A DNA stretch of 64,000 nucleotides, from positions 1 to 64,000 of the forward strand of contig CACIQI010000003.1 of the NCBI GenBank assembly GCA_902588745.1. The letters run 5' to 3'. Source of the stretch: an uncultured Alphaproteobacteria bacterium (GTDB lineage Bacteria > Pseudomonadota > Alphaproteobacteria > HIMB59 > GCA-002718135). The notes below the pieces were generated by a model. It was not told the DNA's origin and made no database searches. It saw only the letters and a list, made by a program, of their open reading frames with translations. Below are positions 18,552-26,437 of this stretch, in pieces. A program made the position numbers and the translations under genes. Numbering within the stretch: position 1 is the first letter of the stretch; every line of letters begins with the position of its first letter.

Positions 18552-18577
18552 CCTCTCTCTTTTAAAGGGAGAGGTTT
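18552..18577 (+). terminator. Hairpin after the binding-protein gene
   Basis: CCTCTCTC (18552-18559) pairs with GGGAGAGG (18567-18574) across a 7-base loop, an 8-pair stem with one G-T wobble, followed by TTTAATTCTTAATTT. The stem is GC-rich in otherwise AT-rich DNA, which makes chance unlikely. It is either a rho-independent terminator or a stabilising hairpin that raises binding-protein mRNA relative to the phosphoribosyltransferase gene beyond it. Confidence 0.75.
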
Positions 18578-18602
18578 AATTCTTAATTTCAAAGGAAGAT
18601 TT

Positions 18603-19106
18603 ATGTCTGATTTACACATTAGTTGGGACGAATATAGAAGTAAAACAGAAGATTTAGCAAAACAAATTCATAAGGATGGATGGCAATTTAATCAGGTTGT
18701 ATGCATTGCAAAAGGAGGTATGAGAGTAGGGGATGTAATGGCAAGAATATTTGATGTTCCCTTAGCAATTCTTTCTGTTGAATCATATAAAGGTGAAGGG
18801 GTAAAAAATAAAAGAGGTGCAATTACATTTTCAAGAGATTTAGCAAAAACAAGCCCTAACATTGGATCAAAAGTTTTAATAGTAGATGATTTGGCAGACT
18901 CAGGAATTACTCTTAAAAAAAGTATTGATTGGTTAAATCATACTTATGGTTTTTATATAGATGAACCAATAAGAACTGGAGTTTTGTTTTATAAATCAGT
19001 ATCTTCGTTCAAACCAAATTATTATGTTGATTATTTAGAAGATTCTCCTTGGATACATATGCCTTATGAGGTTTATGAAACTATGAAACCAGAAGAACTT
19101 GGTTAA
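18603..19106 (+). CDS. gpt: Xanthine/guanine phosphoribosyltransferase
   Basis: A 167-residue type I phosphoribosyltransferase with the PRPP-binding motif VLIVDDLADSGIT (91-103) and a CIAKGGMRVGDVMAR loop. It would attach PRPP to imported or internal xanthine, guanine or hypoxanthine to form nucleotides, the salvage counterpart of the degradative arm. AAGGAAG lies 6-7 bases before the ATG. It follows the purine importer across a hairpin, so partial read-through coexpression is likely. The exact base preference cannot be read; the length and flanking genes favour Gpt-like xanthine/guanine use. Its stop shares TTAA with the convergent nitroreductase stop. Confidence 0.85.
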   Translation: MSDLHISWDEYRSKTEDLAKQIHKDGWQFNQVVCIAKGGMRVGDVMARIFDVPLAILSVESYKGEGVKNKRGAITFSRDLAKTSPNIGSKVLIVDDLADSGITLKKSIDWLNHTYGFYIDEPIRTGVLFYKSVSSFKPNYYVDYLEDSPWIHMPYEVYETMKPEELG

Positions 19107-19780
19107 AAAATTGAAGTAATTTCCTCAAACTTTTTCTTTTGTTTTGCAAACTTTGGAACTTTTACATCTTTATCTGGTAGTCCAACAATAAGTAAAACAA
19201 ATGGTTTTTCATTACTAGGTCTTTTCAAAATTTTATTAAGAAATGTCATTGGGCTTGGTGTGTGTGTTAACATTGCTAAGCCAGAAAAATGTAAACAAGT
19301 AATTAATATACCAGTAGCTATACCGACAGACTCTTTTACATAATAATTTTTTATTTTCTTATTTTTTGAAACTGAAAATTTTTTCTCAAAAATAGCTATT
19401 AAATAAGGTGCATTTTCAATAAATTTTTTATTTTCATCAGTTCCTAAAGGAATTAACGCGTCTAACCACTCTTTAGGAGCTTTGAACTTATAAAAATTTT
19501 CTTCTTCTTTTTCTGCTTCTATTCTAATCTTCTTTTTTACGTTTTTATTTTTTATTACTACAAAATGCCAAGGTTGAAGATTTGCTCCACTTGGAGCTGA
19601 TCCTGCAGATAAGATCGCATTTTTTATAATATTTATATCGATTTTATCTTTTGAAAATTCACGTATGCTTCTTCTTTCTTTAATTTTATTATAAAATTTT
19701 TTTGAATTAATCTTCATTTCTTTGATAGTTTGATTTGAAAATTTTAAATCTTCAGCTATGTATTTTTTAAATTTATGCAT
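19103..19780 (-). CDS. Nitroreductase-family flavoprotein
   Basis: A 225-residue FMN-dependent oxidoreductase of the nitroreductase fold. It shows RRSIREFSKDKI near residue 36, GSAPSGANLQPWHFVVIKN, and a C-terminal VLLIVGLPDKDVKVP. The physiological substrate of such proteins is rarely known; quinones, nitro compounds, flavins or (in BluB-like relatives) FMN itself are possibilities. Nothing in the neighbourhood fixes it. Its stop overlaps gpt by the TTAA tetramer and its start codon overlaps that of the small plus-strand gene in ATGCAT (19775-19780). Confidence 0.85.
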   Translation of the reverse strand: MHKFKKYIAEDLKFSNQTIKEMKINSKKFYNKIKERRSIREFSKDKIDINIIKNAILSAGSAPSGANLQPWHFVVIKNKNVKKKIRIEAEKEEENFYKFKAPKEWLDALIPLGTDENKKFIENAPYLIAIFEKKFSVSKNKKIKNYYVKESVGIATGILITCLHFSGLAMLTHTPSPMTFLNKILKRPSNEKPFVLLIVGLPDKDVKVPKFAKQKKKFEEITSIF

Positions 19781-19963
19781 TGGTTAGTTATTATTATTGG
19801 GATACTATTAATTTCTCTATCAATTAGTAATCCTCTATACAAACTAATTATAAAAAAACGAATAAGATTTAATCTTTTTATTGAAATCCTGTTCAGGATA
19901 ATAATGTTTTTGGTTAGTGTAATTATTATTTTTCTAGGTTTGTACTTAGAGAGTATTTCTTAA
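19775..19963 (+). CDS. Small membrane protein, unknown
   Basis: A 62-residue, almost entirely hydrophobic protein with two predicted membrane helices (about 2-20 and 36-58) joined by a basic loop (KLIIKKRIRFN). No family recognised. Its ATG and the divergent nitroreductase ATG overlap as ATGCAT, and its stop shares TTAA with the rhodanese gene, so it fits exactly between two minus-strand genes with no spare base, which supports it being real. Confidence 0.6.
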   Translation: MHWLVIIIGILLISLSISNPLYKLIIKKRIRFNLFIEILFRIIMFLVSVIIIFLGLYLESIS

Positions 19964-20292
19964 TATCTTCTTATATTTCTGTCAATTAAAGCAGCCCATG
20001 CGTCTATTCCGCCAAGTACATTAACACAATGATTATAACCTTGTGCTTTAAGCCATTTACATACAGCTTGGCTTCTTGTACCGGTATGACACATTACAAA
20101 AATATTTTTTTTCTTATCTAATTCGGTGTATCTTTTAGCAATCTCTGAAAGTTTCATGTGTATTGTACCTTTAATATGGGCATGATCTCTCTCAGTATCC
20201 TCTCTTACATCTATAATTTGAATTTTTTTGTCATCTTGCTTGAGCTCATTTAATTGATGAACTGTAATTTCACTGCTACTGTAAAGATCCAT
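19960..20292 (-). CDS. Rhodanese-domain protein
   Basis: A 110-residue single-domain rhodanese, probably cytoplasmic. It has IIDVREDTERDHAHIKGTIH and the active-site loop MCHTGTRS with Cys68, so it should carry a persulfide and act in sulfur transfer (GlpE-like). C-terminal GGIDAWAALID is typical. The loop is of the six-residue type found in sulfurtransferases rather than Cdc25-like phosphatases. It is convergent with the small membrane gene, sharing TTAA (19960-19963). Confidence 0.9.
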   Translation of the reverse strand: MDLYSSSEITVHQLNELKQDDKKIQIIDVREDTERDHAHIKGTIHMKLSEIAKRYTELDKKKNIFVMCHTGTRSQAVCKWLKAQGYNHCVNVLGGIDAWAALIDRNIRRY

Positions 20293-20401
20293 TAGATTAT
20301 CTTATTATAAATACTATTAGATTTCTACTATTTTAAATAAAATTAATTTTAAAAATTAAATTTGTTATTTCTAAGTTTTTCATGTAAGAGCGCAAATTAT
20401 T

Positions 20402-20701
20402 ATGACGAAGAAAATAACTTTTTCAGCTTTTGGTAGAGATTCATATTATCACAGAGATTGGTTCAAAAAAAATGGTTTCAAATTCGATAGAAGTTCTAGA
20501 AAATGGACTGTAGAAAATTTACCAATAGATAATGCAGAAGAATTTGCCAGTTATTGTAGGAAATACGGTTTAACATTTGAACGATCTGATAGAATGATTA
20601 CAGAATTTGATTATGCAGATTATCTCTGGGATGGAAGAAGAGATGAATTTATGAAACCTTCTGAAAATATTGAAATTCCACAACCAAAAAATAAAATCTA
20701 A
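20402..20701 (+). CDS. Unknown 99-residue protein
   Basis: A short, polar protein rich in aromatic and charged residues (for example SYYHRDWFKKNGFKFD and DYADYLWDGRRDEF). There is no signal peptide or membrane segment. The N-terminal half reads like a small alpha/beta fold (FSAFGRDSYYHRDWFKKNGF... RKWTVENLP) of the kind seen in short nucleic-acid-associated or phage-related proteins, but I do not recognise a family. TAAGAG lies about 15 bases upstream of the ATG. It is preceded by a 109-base gap and followed 3 bases later by a DMT exporter starting at TTG, suggesting cotranscription. Confidence 0.75.
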   Translation: MTKKITFSAFGRDSYYHRDWFKKNGFKFDRSSRKWTVENLPIDNAEEFASYCRKYGLTFERSDRMITEFDYADYLWDGRRDEFMKPSENIEIPQPKNKI

Positions 20702-20704
20702 TTT

Positions 20705-21622
20705 TTGTTTAGTAAATTATTATCAAATAATTTAATACTTCTTATAATTTTAGCTGCAATTTGGGGGTCTTCTTTTTTTGTTATTAAAATTTGTCTGTCT
20801 AGTTTTACACCTACAAGCATTGCTTCCTTAAGATTAATTATAGCATCAATTTTCTTAATTATTTTATATTATTCATATAATAATCATCCTAAATTAAATC
20901 TTGATTTAGTTTTAATTCTTTCTTTTATTGGCATCACTGGAAATTTTTTACCATTCTATCTGATTAGTTGGGCTGAACAATACATTCCTTCTTCTACTGC
21001 AGGGTTATTAATGTCGGTTGGTCCCTTAATAACATTACTAATGTCTCATGTTTTAACTTCAGACGATAAGTTTACTTGGGTTAAATTTTTATCAATTATT
21101 ATAGGTTTTGTAGGTATTATTTTTATTTTAGATATAAGTAAATTTAATTTTCAAGATGAAAACTACATTAGTACTTTAGCAAAAATTTTTGTGATTATAG
21201 CTGCATTTGGCTATATGATTTCAAATATTGCTGCTTATAATAAATTAAAGAAATTAAGCCCTATTTCGATTACTACTTTTGCTACATTATTTGGAGCGAT
21301 AATATCATTACCTTTTTTATTCTATGATTTTATTAATTATGAGAACAATATTAATAAGATTTCTTTAATTTCTATTATTTATTTAGGTGTTTTTCCAACA
21401 GCTATTGCATTTCATATGCGCTATCATATTGTTAAACAATCTGGTCCGGTTTTCTTGTCTTATGTTGCCTATTTAATTCCTGTTTTTGCATTAATATGGG
21501 GATTCATATTTCTTTCTGAACAAATAGTATTTAGTTCTGTAGTCGGAATTATTCTAGTTTTTATTGGTCTGTTTGTTGGGCAAAAAAGATCAATGAGTAA
21601 AATATCCGTAAAAAACATATAA
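20705..21622 (+). CDS. EamA/DMT-family transporter
   Basis: A 305-residue exporter-type membrane protein with ten hydrophobic segments in two EamA repeats; the N-terminal LAAIWGSSFFVIKICL and the FIGITGNFLPFYLISWAEQY segment are classic. The start is TTG 20705, three bases after the previous stop; I see no ATG that would give the conserved first helix. The C-terminus is short and basic (GQKRSMSKISVKNI). The substrate is unknown. Confidence 0.9.
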   Translation: MFSKLLSNNLILLIILAAIWGSSFFVIKICLSSFTPTSIASLRLIIASIFLIILYYSYNNHPKLNLDLVLILSFIGITGNFLPFYLISWAEQYIPSSTAGLLMSVGPLITLLMSHVLTSDDKFTWVKFLSIIIGFVGIIFILDISKFNFQDENYISTLAKIFVIIAAFGYMISNIAAYNKLKKLSPISITTFATLFGAIISLPFLFYDFINYENNINKISLISIIYLGVFPTAIAFHMRYHIVKQSGPVFLSYVAYLIPVFALIWGFIFLSEQIVFSSVVGIILVFIGLFVGQKRSMSKISVKNI

Positions 21623-21676
21623 TACTAATAAAACAGCAATAAAAATAGACACATTTTTGAAGTTAAAGTATTTCAT
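21590..21676 (-). CDS. Possible 28-residue membrane peptide
   Basis: A minus-strand frame from ATG 21676 to TGA 21590 encodes MKYFNFKNVSIFIAVLLVLY followed by VFYGYFTH: a basic/aromatic N-terminus and one membrane helix. It overlaps the last 33 bases of the DMT gene and fills most of the otherwise empty gap. It has no clear ribosome-binding site and may be chance in AT-rich DNA, where hydrophobic codons are frequent. Confidence 0.25.
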   Translation of the reverse strand: MKYFNFKNVSIFIAVLLVLYVFYGYFTH

Positions 21677-21708
21677 TAATGGTTGAAATTTAATTTTTTA
21701 TAGTCCAA

Positions 21709-21714
21709 TATACT
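21709..21714 (+). promoter_or_regulatory. Candidate -10 element for leaderless trpB2 mRNA
   Basis: TATACT ends 6 bases before ATG 21721, so transcription would begin at the start codon. A TTGAAA at 21683-21688 is 20 bases upstream, a longer spacer than usual. No Shine-Dalgarno sequence is present. Confidence 0.35.
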
Positions 21715-21720
21715 TTTATT

Positions 21721-23085
21721 ATGAGCGACTCAATTAAATACTTACTTGAAGAAAATAAAGCACCAAAGTATTGGTATAATATTAATGCAGACTTACCAAG
21801 TCCACCACCGCCACCATTACACCCTGGAACTAAACAACCAGCTGGTCCTGATGACTTTGCTCCTTTATTTCCAATGAGTTTAATTATGCAAGAAGTTTCT
21901 ACCGAAAGAGAAATAGAAATTCCTGAGCCAGTAAGAGAAGTATACAAACAATGGAGACCTTCTCCTTTATTTAGAGCAAGAAGGTTAGAAAAGTTTTTAG
22001 ATACACCAGCTAAAATTTATTACAAATATGAAGGTGTTAGTCCTACAGGAAGTCACAAACCAAATACTGCAGTTCCGCAAGCATTTTTTAATAAAGAAGA
22101 AGGAATTAGTAAAATTTTTACTGAAACGGGCGCAGGTCAGTGGGGAAGTTCATTAGCTTTTGCAGGTCAGATCTTTGGTATAGATATAGAAGTTTTCATG
22201 GTTAAGGTTAGTTTTGATCATAAACCTTACAGAAAATTAATGATGCAATCGTTCGGCGCCAACTGTCACGCTAGTCCATCTAATTTAACTGACTTCGGTA
22301 ACAAGTTATTATCAGAAAATCCTGATAACCCTGGTAGTTTGGGAATAGCTATATCAGAAGCAATAGAAGCAACTGTAAAAAGTGGAGGTAAAGCAAAATA
22401 CTCACTTGGAAGTGTTTTAGGCCATGTTCTAATGCATCAAACTATAAATGGTAATGAAGCTATTATGCAAATGGAGATGGCTGGAGATTATCCTGATATT
22501 ATTGTTGGCTGTACAGGTGGCGGTAGTAATCTTTCTGGATTAATGTTTCCATTTTTAGGACAACAGTTAAGAGGTGGTCAAAAAATTGATATAATTGGTT
22601 GCGAGCCTGCATCATGTCCTTCATTTACTAAGGGTAAGTATGCTTATGATCATGGTGATATGGCAAAAATGACTCCATTAATTAAAATGCATACTCTTGG
22701 ATCTGATTTCTTACCACCGGCTAATCACTCTGGTGGATTAAGATACCATGGCATGTCTTATCATTTAAGCCACTTATATGAGTTAGGTCTGATGAGAGCA
22801 AAGGCTTACGGTCAAAAAGATTGTTTTGAAGCTGGTTTAACCTTTGCAAAACAAGAAGGAATTATTCCTGCTCCAGAAGGAAACCATGCAATCAAAGGTG
22901 CTATTGATGCGGCTTTAGAATGTAAAGAAAAAGGAGAGTCAAAAACTATTCTCTTTAATTTATGTGGCCATGGATATTTTGATATGTCAGCTTATGATGA
23001 TTATCTAAATGGATCAATGGCTGATGATGTTATTGATGATGATGGAATAGGTAAATCTATTTCTCAGATACCAGAAGTAGCGTAA
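21721..23085 (+). CDS. trpB2: TrpB2-type tryptophan synthase beta-like enzyme
   Basis: A 454-residue PLP enzyme of the TrpB2 subfamily, longer than ordinary TrpB with an extended N-terminus containing a proline run (PSPPPPPLHPG). The PLP lysine is in GSHKPN (Lys113), and the phosphate loop is CTGGGSNLSGL. TrpB2 proteins can make tryptophan from indole and serine without TrpA, and may use free indole or O-phosphoserine in some lineages. No trpA or other trp gene is nearby. Serine-biosynthesis genes begin 46 bases downstream, which may be meaningful since serine is the co-substrate. Confidence 0.92.
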   Translation: MSDSIKYLLEENKAPKYWYNINADLPSPPPPPLHPGTKQPAGPDDFAPLFPMSLIMQEVSTEREIEIPEPVREVYKQWRPSPLFRARRLEKFLDTPAKIYYKYEGVSPTGSHKPNTAVPQAFFNKEEGISKIFTETGAGQWGSSLAFAGQIFGIDIEVFMVKVSFDHKPYRKLMMQSFGANCHASPSNLTDFGNKLLSENPDNPGSLGIAISEAIEATVKSGGKAKYSLGSVLGHVLMHQTINGNEAIMQMEMAGDYPDIIVGCTGGGSNLSGLMFPFLGQQLRGGQKIDIIGCEPASCPSFTKGKYAYDHGDMAKMTPLIKMHTLGSDFLPPANHSGGLRYHGMSYHLSHLYELGLMRAKAYGQKDCFEAGLTFAKQEGIIPAPEGNHAIKGAIDAALECKEKGESKTILFNLCGHGYFDMSAYDDYLNGSMADDVIDDDGIGKSISQIPEVA

Positions 23086-23131
23086 TTTAAGTTTAAATTT
23101 TTTTTTATTTAATTAAAGGTGTTTCTTTATT

Positions 23132-24346
23132 ATGGTTGAAATTAAACCTTTTAAAGGAACACGTCCTTACAACGAAGATGCAAAAAATTTAATTGCTCCC
23201 TCTACTGATCATTTAAGTATTGAAAATATAGAAATATTTAAAAAAAATAATTATTGGAATTATTTAAAAATCTTGAATCCTGTTGGGCAATTAAAAGAAG
23301 CAGATACTCTCTTAGAAGCTAAATCACATTTTAATGAAATGAAAGAAAATGACGTAATTAAAAAAGATAAAGAATTATTTTATTACATTTATCAAATTGA
23401 ATTTAAAGGCCATACTCAACTAGGTTTTTTATCTCTTTCTAAAATATCAGATTTTGTAGATGAAAAAATTAAAGCGCATGAAAAAATTTATGAAACAAGG
23501 ATGAGAGAAAGAGCAGAGCAAATGTTAAATATAAAAACACAAATTGGTCCTATTTATGTTGTATATAAAAAAAACAATAAGATAAAAGATTTATTATCCT
23601 CTATAATATCAAATACTCCAGATTATGATTTTGAAAGTTTTGATAAATCTATTCATAAACTTTGGTGTGTCTCTGATGAATCTTTCATCAAAAAGCTATC
23701 TTCTTTGTTTATAAATGAGGTAGATAATTTTTATATTGCTGATGGACATCATAGAATGGGTGCAATGAAAATTATTGGTGAATTAAGTTATAATAAAAAT
23801 ATTTTACAAGAAGATTTTATGATAGCGGCGTTTCCAAGTGATGAAGCTAAAATATTTGATTATAATAGAGTTGTTAAAGATTTAAATGGTTTGAGTGAAG
23901 AAATTTTTTTAGACATTCTTTCTGAAAACTTCGAAATAAAAAAAGAAAAAAATCCTTTCAAACCTCAATCTAATAAACAATTTGGAATGTATCATGAAAA
24001 AAAGTGGTATTCATTACATTTTAAAACTGAATTAAAAACTGATAATTTTGTTGATACGCTAGATATTAATATTTTAAACAATTTTATTTTCAAAAAACAT
24101 TTAAATATATCTGATGTTAATAATGATGAAAGAATAAGATTTATTGCTGGATGTCATGGTTTGGAAGCTTTAGAAAAAAAAGTTGATGAAAATAATGACA
24201 GTGTGGCATTTTCTATCTTCCCATCTTCAATAAGTGATGTTATTACAGTCGCGAATAAAAATTTGACTATGCCCCCTAAATCAACATGGTTTGATCCAAA
24301 ACCTTTAGATGGCTTAGTAGTTTATGAATTTGAAAAAAATGTATGA
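23132..24346 (+). CDS. DUF1015 family protein, serine-operon associated
   Basis: A 404-residue DUF1015 protein with the family's IKPFKGTRPYNEDAKNLIAP start, AHEKIYETRMRERAEQM helix and the conserved YIADGHHRMGAM. The family is found next to serA and serC in many bacteria; its biochemical role is not established to my knowledge. Overlap of its TGA with the serC ATG (4 bases) indicates coupled translation. A role in phosphoserine metabolism, for instance a stand-in for a missing phosphatase or kinase, is inference only. Confidence 0.88.
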   Translation: MVEIKPFKGTRPYNEDAKNLIAPSTDHLSIENIEIFKKNNYWNYLKILNPVGQLKEADTLLEAKSHFNEMKENDVIKKDKELFYYIYQIEFKGHTQLGFLSLSKISDFVDEKIKAHEKIYETRMRERAEQMLNIKTQIGPIYVVYKKNNKIKDLLSSIISNTPDYDFESFDKSIHKLWCVSDESFIKKLSSLFINEVDNFYIADGHHRMGAMKIIGELSYNKNILQEDFMIAAFPSDEAKIFDYNRVVKDLNGLSEEIFLDILSENFEIKKEKNPFKPQSNKQFGMYHEKKWYSLHFKTELKTDNFVDTLDINILNNFIFKKHLNISDVNNDERIRFIAGCHGLEALEKKVDENNDSVAFSIFPSSISDVITVANKNLTMPPKSTWFDPKPLDGLVVYEFEKNV

Positions 24347-25506
24347 ATAAACCTAATACTAAACCTAACAATCCAAATTTTTCAAGTGGACCAACTTCAA
24401 AAAGACCAGGCTGGGACATATCTGTTTTGAGTAATGCTTTAACTGGTAGATCTCACAGATCTGTTGAATGTAAAGCAAGATTAAAAGAAGCAATAGATAA
24501 ATCTAAAGATATTCTTAAATTACCTGATGATTATTTATTGGGTATCATGCCTGGATCAAATACTGGTGCTTTAGAAGCTGCTATGTGGTGCCTATTAGGT
24601 AAAACTGGAGTCGATATTCTTGCATGGGAAAATTTTGGTAAAGATTGGGTAATCGATGCAATCAGCGAATTAAAATTAGATAATTTAAATATTCATGAAG
24701 AAGATTATGGGAAACTACCTGACCTAAGCAAAGTCAATTTTGATAATGACGTTATTTTTACTTGGAATGGAACAACATCTGGTGTCAAAGTTCCAAATGG
24801 AGATTGGATACCTGATGATAGAAAAGGCCTAACGATTTGTGATGCTACTTCGGCAATCTTTGGTATGCCTATAGATTATAATAAATGCGATGTTATAACT
24901 TGGTCTTGGCAAAAAATACTTGGAGGAGAGGCTGCTCATGGAATGATAGCAATTTCTCCACGAGTTGTTGAAAGATTAGAAAGTTTTACACCTAGTTGGC
25001 CAGTACCAAAATTATTTAGATTAGCTGAAGACCAAAAATTGATAAAAGGTATTTTTGAAGGAAACACAATTAATACACCCTCAATGATATGTGTTGAAGA
25101 TATAATTGATTCATTAAATTGGGTTTCTTCTCAAGGAGGATTAAATTCATTAATTTCTAAATCCCAGAATTCTTTACAAAAAATTAGAGAATGGATCAAT
25201 GAGAGAGATTGGGTGACCTTTTTATCTGAAATTGAAGATGATAATTATATATCAAACACTGGAATAACTTTTAAAATTGTTGAAGATTGGTTTACTAATA
25301 AAGATGAAAGTGATCAAAGAGCTGTAATGGCTGATATATGTAAATTACTTTCTGAAAATAATGTTGGATTTGATTGCAATGGATATCCTAAAGCACCACC
25401 TTCTTTTAGAATATGGGCTGGAGGCACGGTTCAAACTTCAGATGTAGAATTAGTTTTACCTTGGATTGATTGGGCTTATTCAGAAATTAAATCAAAACAT
25501 GCCTAG
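24343..25506 (+). CDS. serC: Phosphoserine aminotransferase
   Basis: A 387-residue class V aminotransferase converting 3-phosphohydroxypyruvate and glutamate to O-phosphoserine and 2-oxoglutarate. It carries NPNFSSGPTSKRPGWD at the N-terminus, GIMPGSNTGALEAAMW, and the PLP lysine in SWQKILGGEAAHG (Lys191). It belongs to the longer SerC type seen in alphaproteobacteria and methanogens. It is sandwiched between DUF1015 (4-base overlap) and serA (8-base overlap). Confidence 0.93.
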   Translation: MNKPNTKPNNPNFSSGPTSKRPGWDISVLSNALTGRSHRSVECKARLKEAIDKSKDILKLPDDYLLGIMPGSNTGALEAAMWCLLGKTGVDILAWENFGKDWVIDAISELKLDNLNIHEEDYGKLPDLSKVNFDNDVIFTWNGTTSGVKVPNGDWIPDDRKGLTICDATSAIFGMPIDYNKCDVITWSWQKILGGEAAHGMIAISPRVVERLESFTPSWPVPKLFRLAEDQKLIKGIFEGNTINTPSMICVEDIIDSLNWVSSQGGLNSLISKSQNSLQKIREWINERDWVTFLSEIEDDNYISNTGITFKIVEDWFTNKDESDQRAVMADICKLLSENNVGFDCNGYPKAPPSFRIWAGGTVQTSDVELVLPWIDWAYSEIKSKHA

Positions 25507-26437
25507 AGTACTAATCTCAGATTCACTAGATAACATTGCATCTGAAATTTTAAAAAAAAATGATATTTCAGTTGATACAAAAACAAATTTATCTCCTGAA
25601 GAATTAAAAAAAATAATTGATAACTATGATGGTTTAATTATTCGTTCTGCAACTAAAGTGCGAAAAGATTTAATTGATTCTCTTTCAAATTTAAAAATTA
25701 TAGGTAGAGCGGGAGCAGGAGTAGATAACGTCGATGTAGAAGCTGCTAAAAATAAAAATATTATTGTAATGAATACTCCAGGAGGTAATACAAATGCTAC
25801 TGCAGAACATACAATTGGTTTAATTTTTGCATTACAAAGAAAAATTACTGTTGCCAATGTGACAACTCATAATGGTCTTTGGGAAAAAAAGAAATTAAAA
25901 GGAAATGAAATTAAAGGTAAGAAAATTGGTATTGTAGGTTTTGGTAATGTAGGCAAAAGAGTTTCAGAAATATCTAATGTATTAGGAATGCATGTTTCAA
26001 TATTTTCTTCATACTTTGAAACAATTAAGAATAACTATCCTGAATATAAATCTTGTTCTATCGATGAGATTATTAAAGATTCAGATATAATTTCTTTTCA
26101 CTGTAAACCCAATAAAGACGGAAATCCGATTATGAATAAAAATCATCTATCTCAAATGAAAAAAAATTGCATAATTATCAATACCGCTAGAGGTAACTTA
26201 GTTGATGAAGATGATCTTAAAAATGCTCTAGAAAAAAAAGAAATTAAAGGCGCTGCATTAGACGTTTTTAAAAATGAGCCTTTAGAAGAAAGTGGGTTTT
26301 ATAATTTAGATAATATAATTTTAACTCCACATATTGCTGCTTCTACTGATGAAGCACAAATAGTTGTAGCAGAAATGGTCGCTAATCAATTTGTTGAATT
26401 TTTTAATAATAAAAAAATAATAAATTCAGTTACTTAA
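25499..26437 (+). CDS. serA: D-3-phosphoglycerate dehydrogenase, short form
   Basis: A 312-residue NAD-dependent 2-hydroxyacid dehydrogenase with GRAGAGVDNVDVEAA, the Rossmann IGIVGFGNVGKRV, and the catalytic Arg, Glu and His in NTARGNLVDE, FKNEP and LTPHIAAST. It is the first enzyme of serine biosynthesis. I chose ATG 25499 (MPRVLISDSL), overlapping the serC stop, over an upstream in-frame ATG at 25466. It ends right after the substrate domain and lacks the ASB and ACT domains of the 530-residue form, so serine feedback inhibition through ACT is not expected. The 3' end overlaps htpG by 8 bases. Confidence 0.9.
   Translation: MPRVLISDSLDNIASEILKKNDISVDTKTNLSPEELKKIIDNYDGLIIRSATKVRKDLIDSLSNLKIIGRAGAGVDNVDVEAAKNKNIIVMNTPGGNTNATAEHTIGLIFALQRKITVANVTTHNGLWEKKKLKGNEIKGKKIGIVGFGNVGKRVSEISNVLGMHVSIFSSYFETIKNNYPEYKSCSIDEIIKDSDIISFHCKPNKDGNPIMNKNHLSQMKKNCIIINTARGNLVDEDDLKNALEKKEIKGAALDVFKNEPLEESGFYNLDNIILTPHIAASTDEAQIVVAEMVANQFVEFFNNKKIINSVT

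Noticed and set aside
20339..20350. 12-base perfect palindrome AAAATTAATTTT in the gap before the 99-residue gene
   Set aside because: Made only of A and T in DNA this AT-rich; expected often by chance and no target gene logic.
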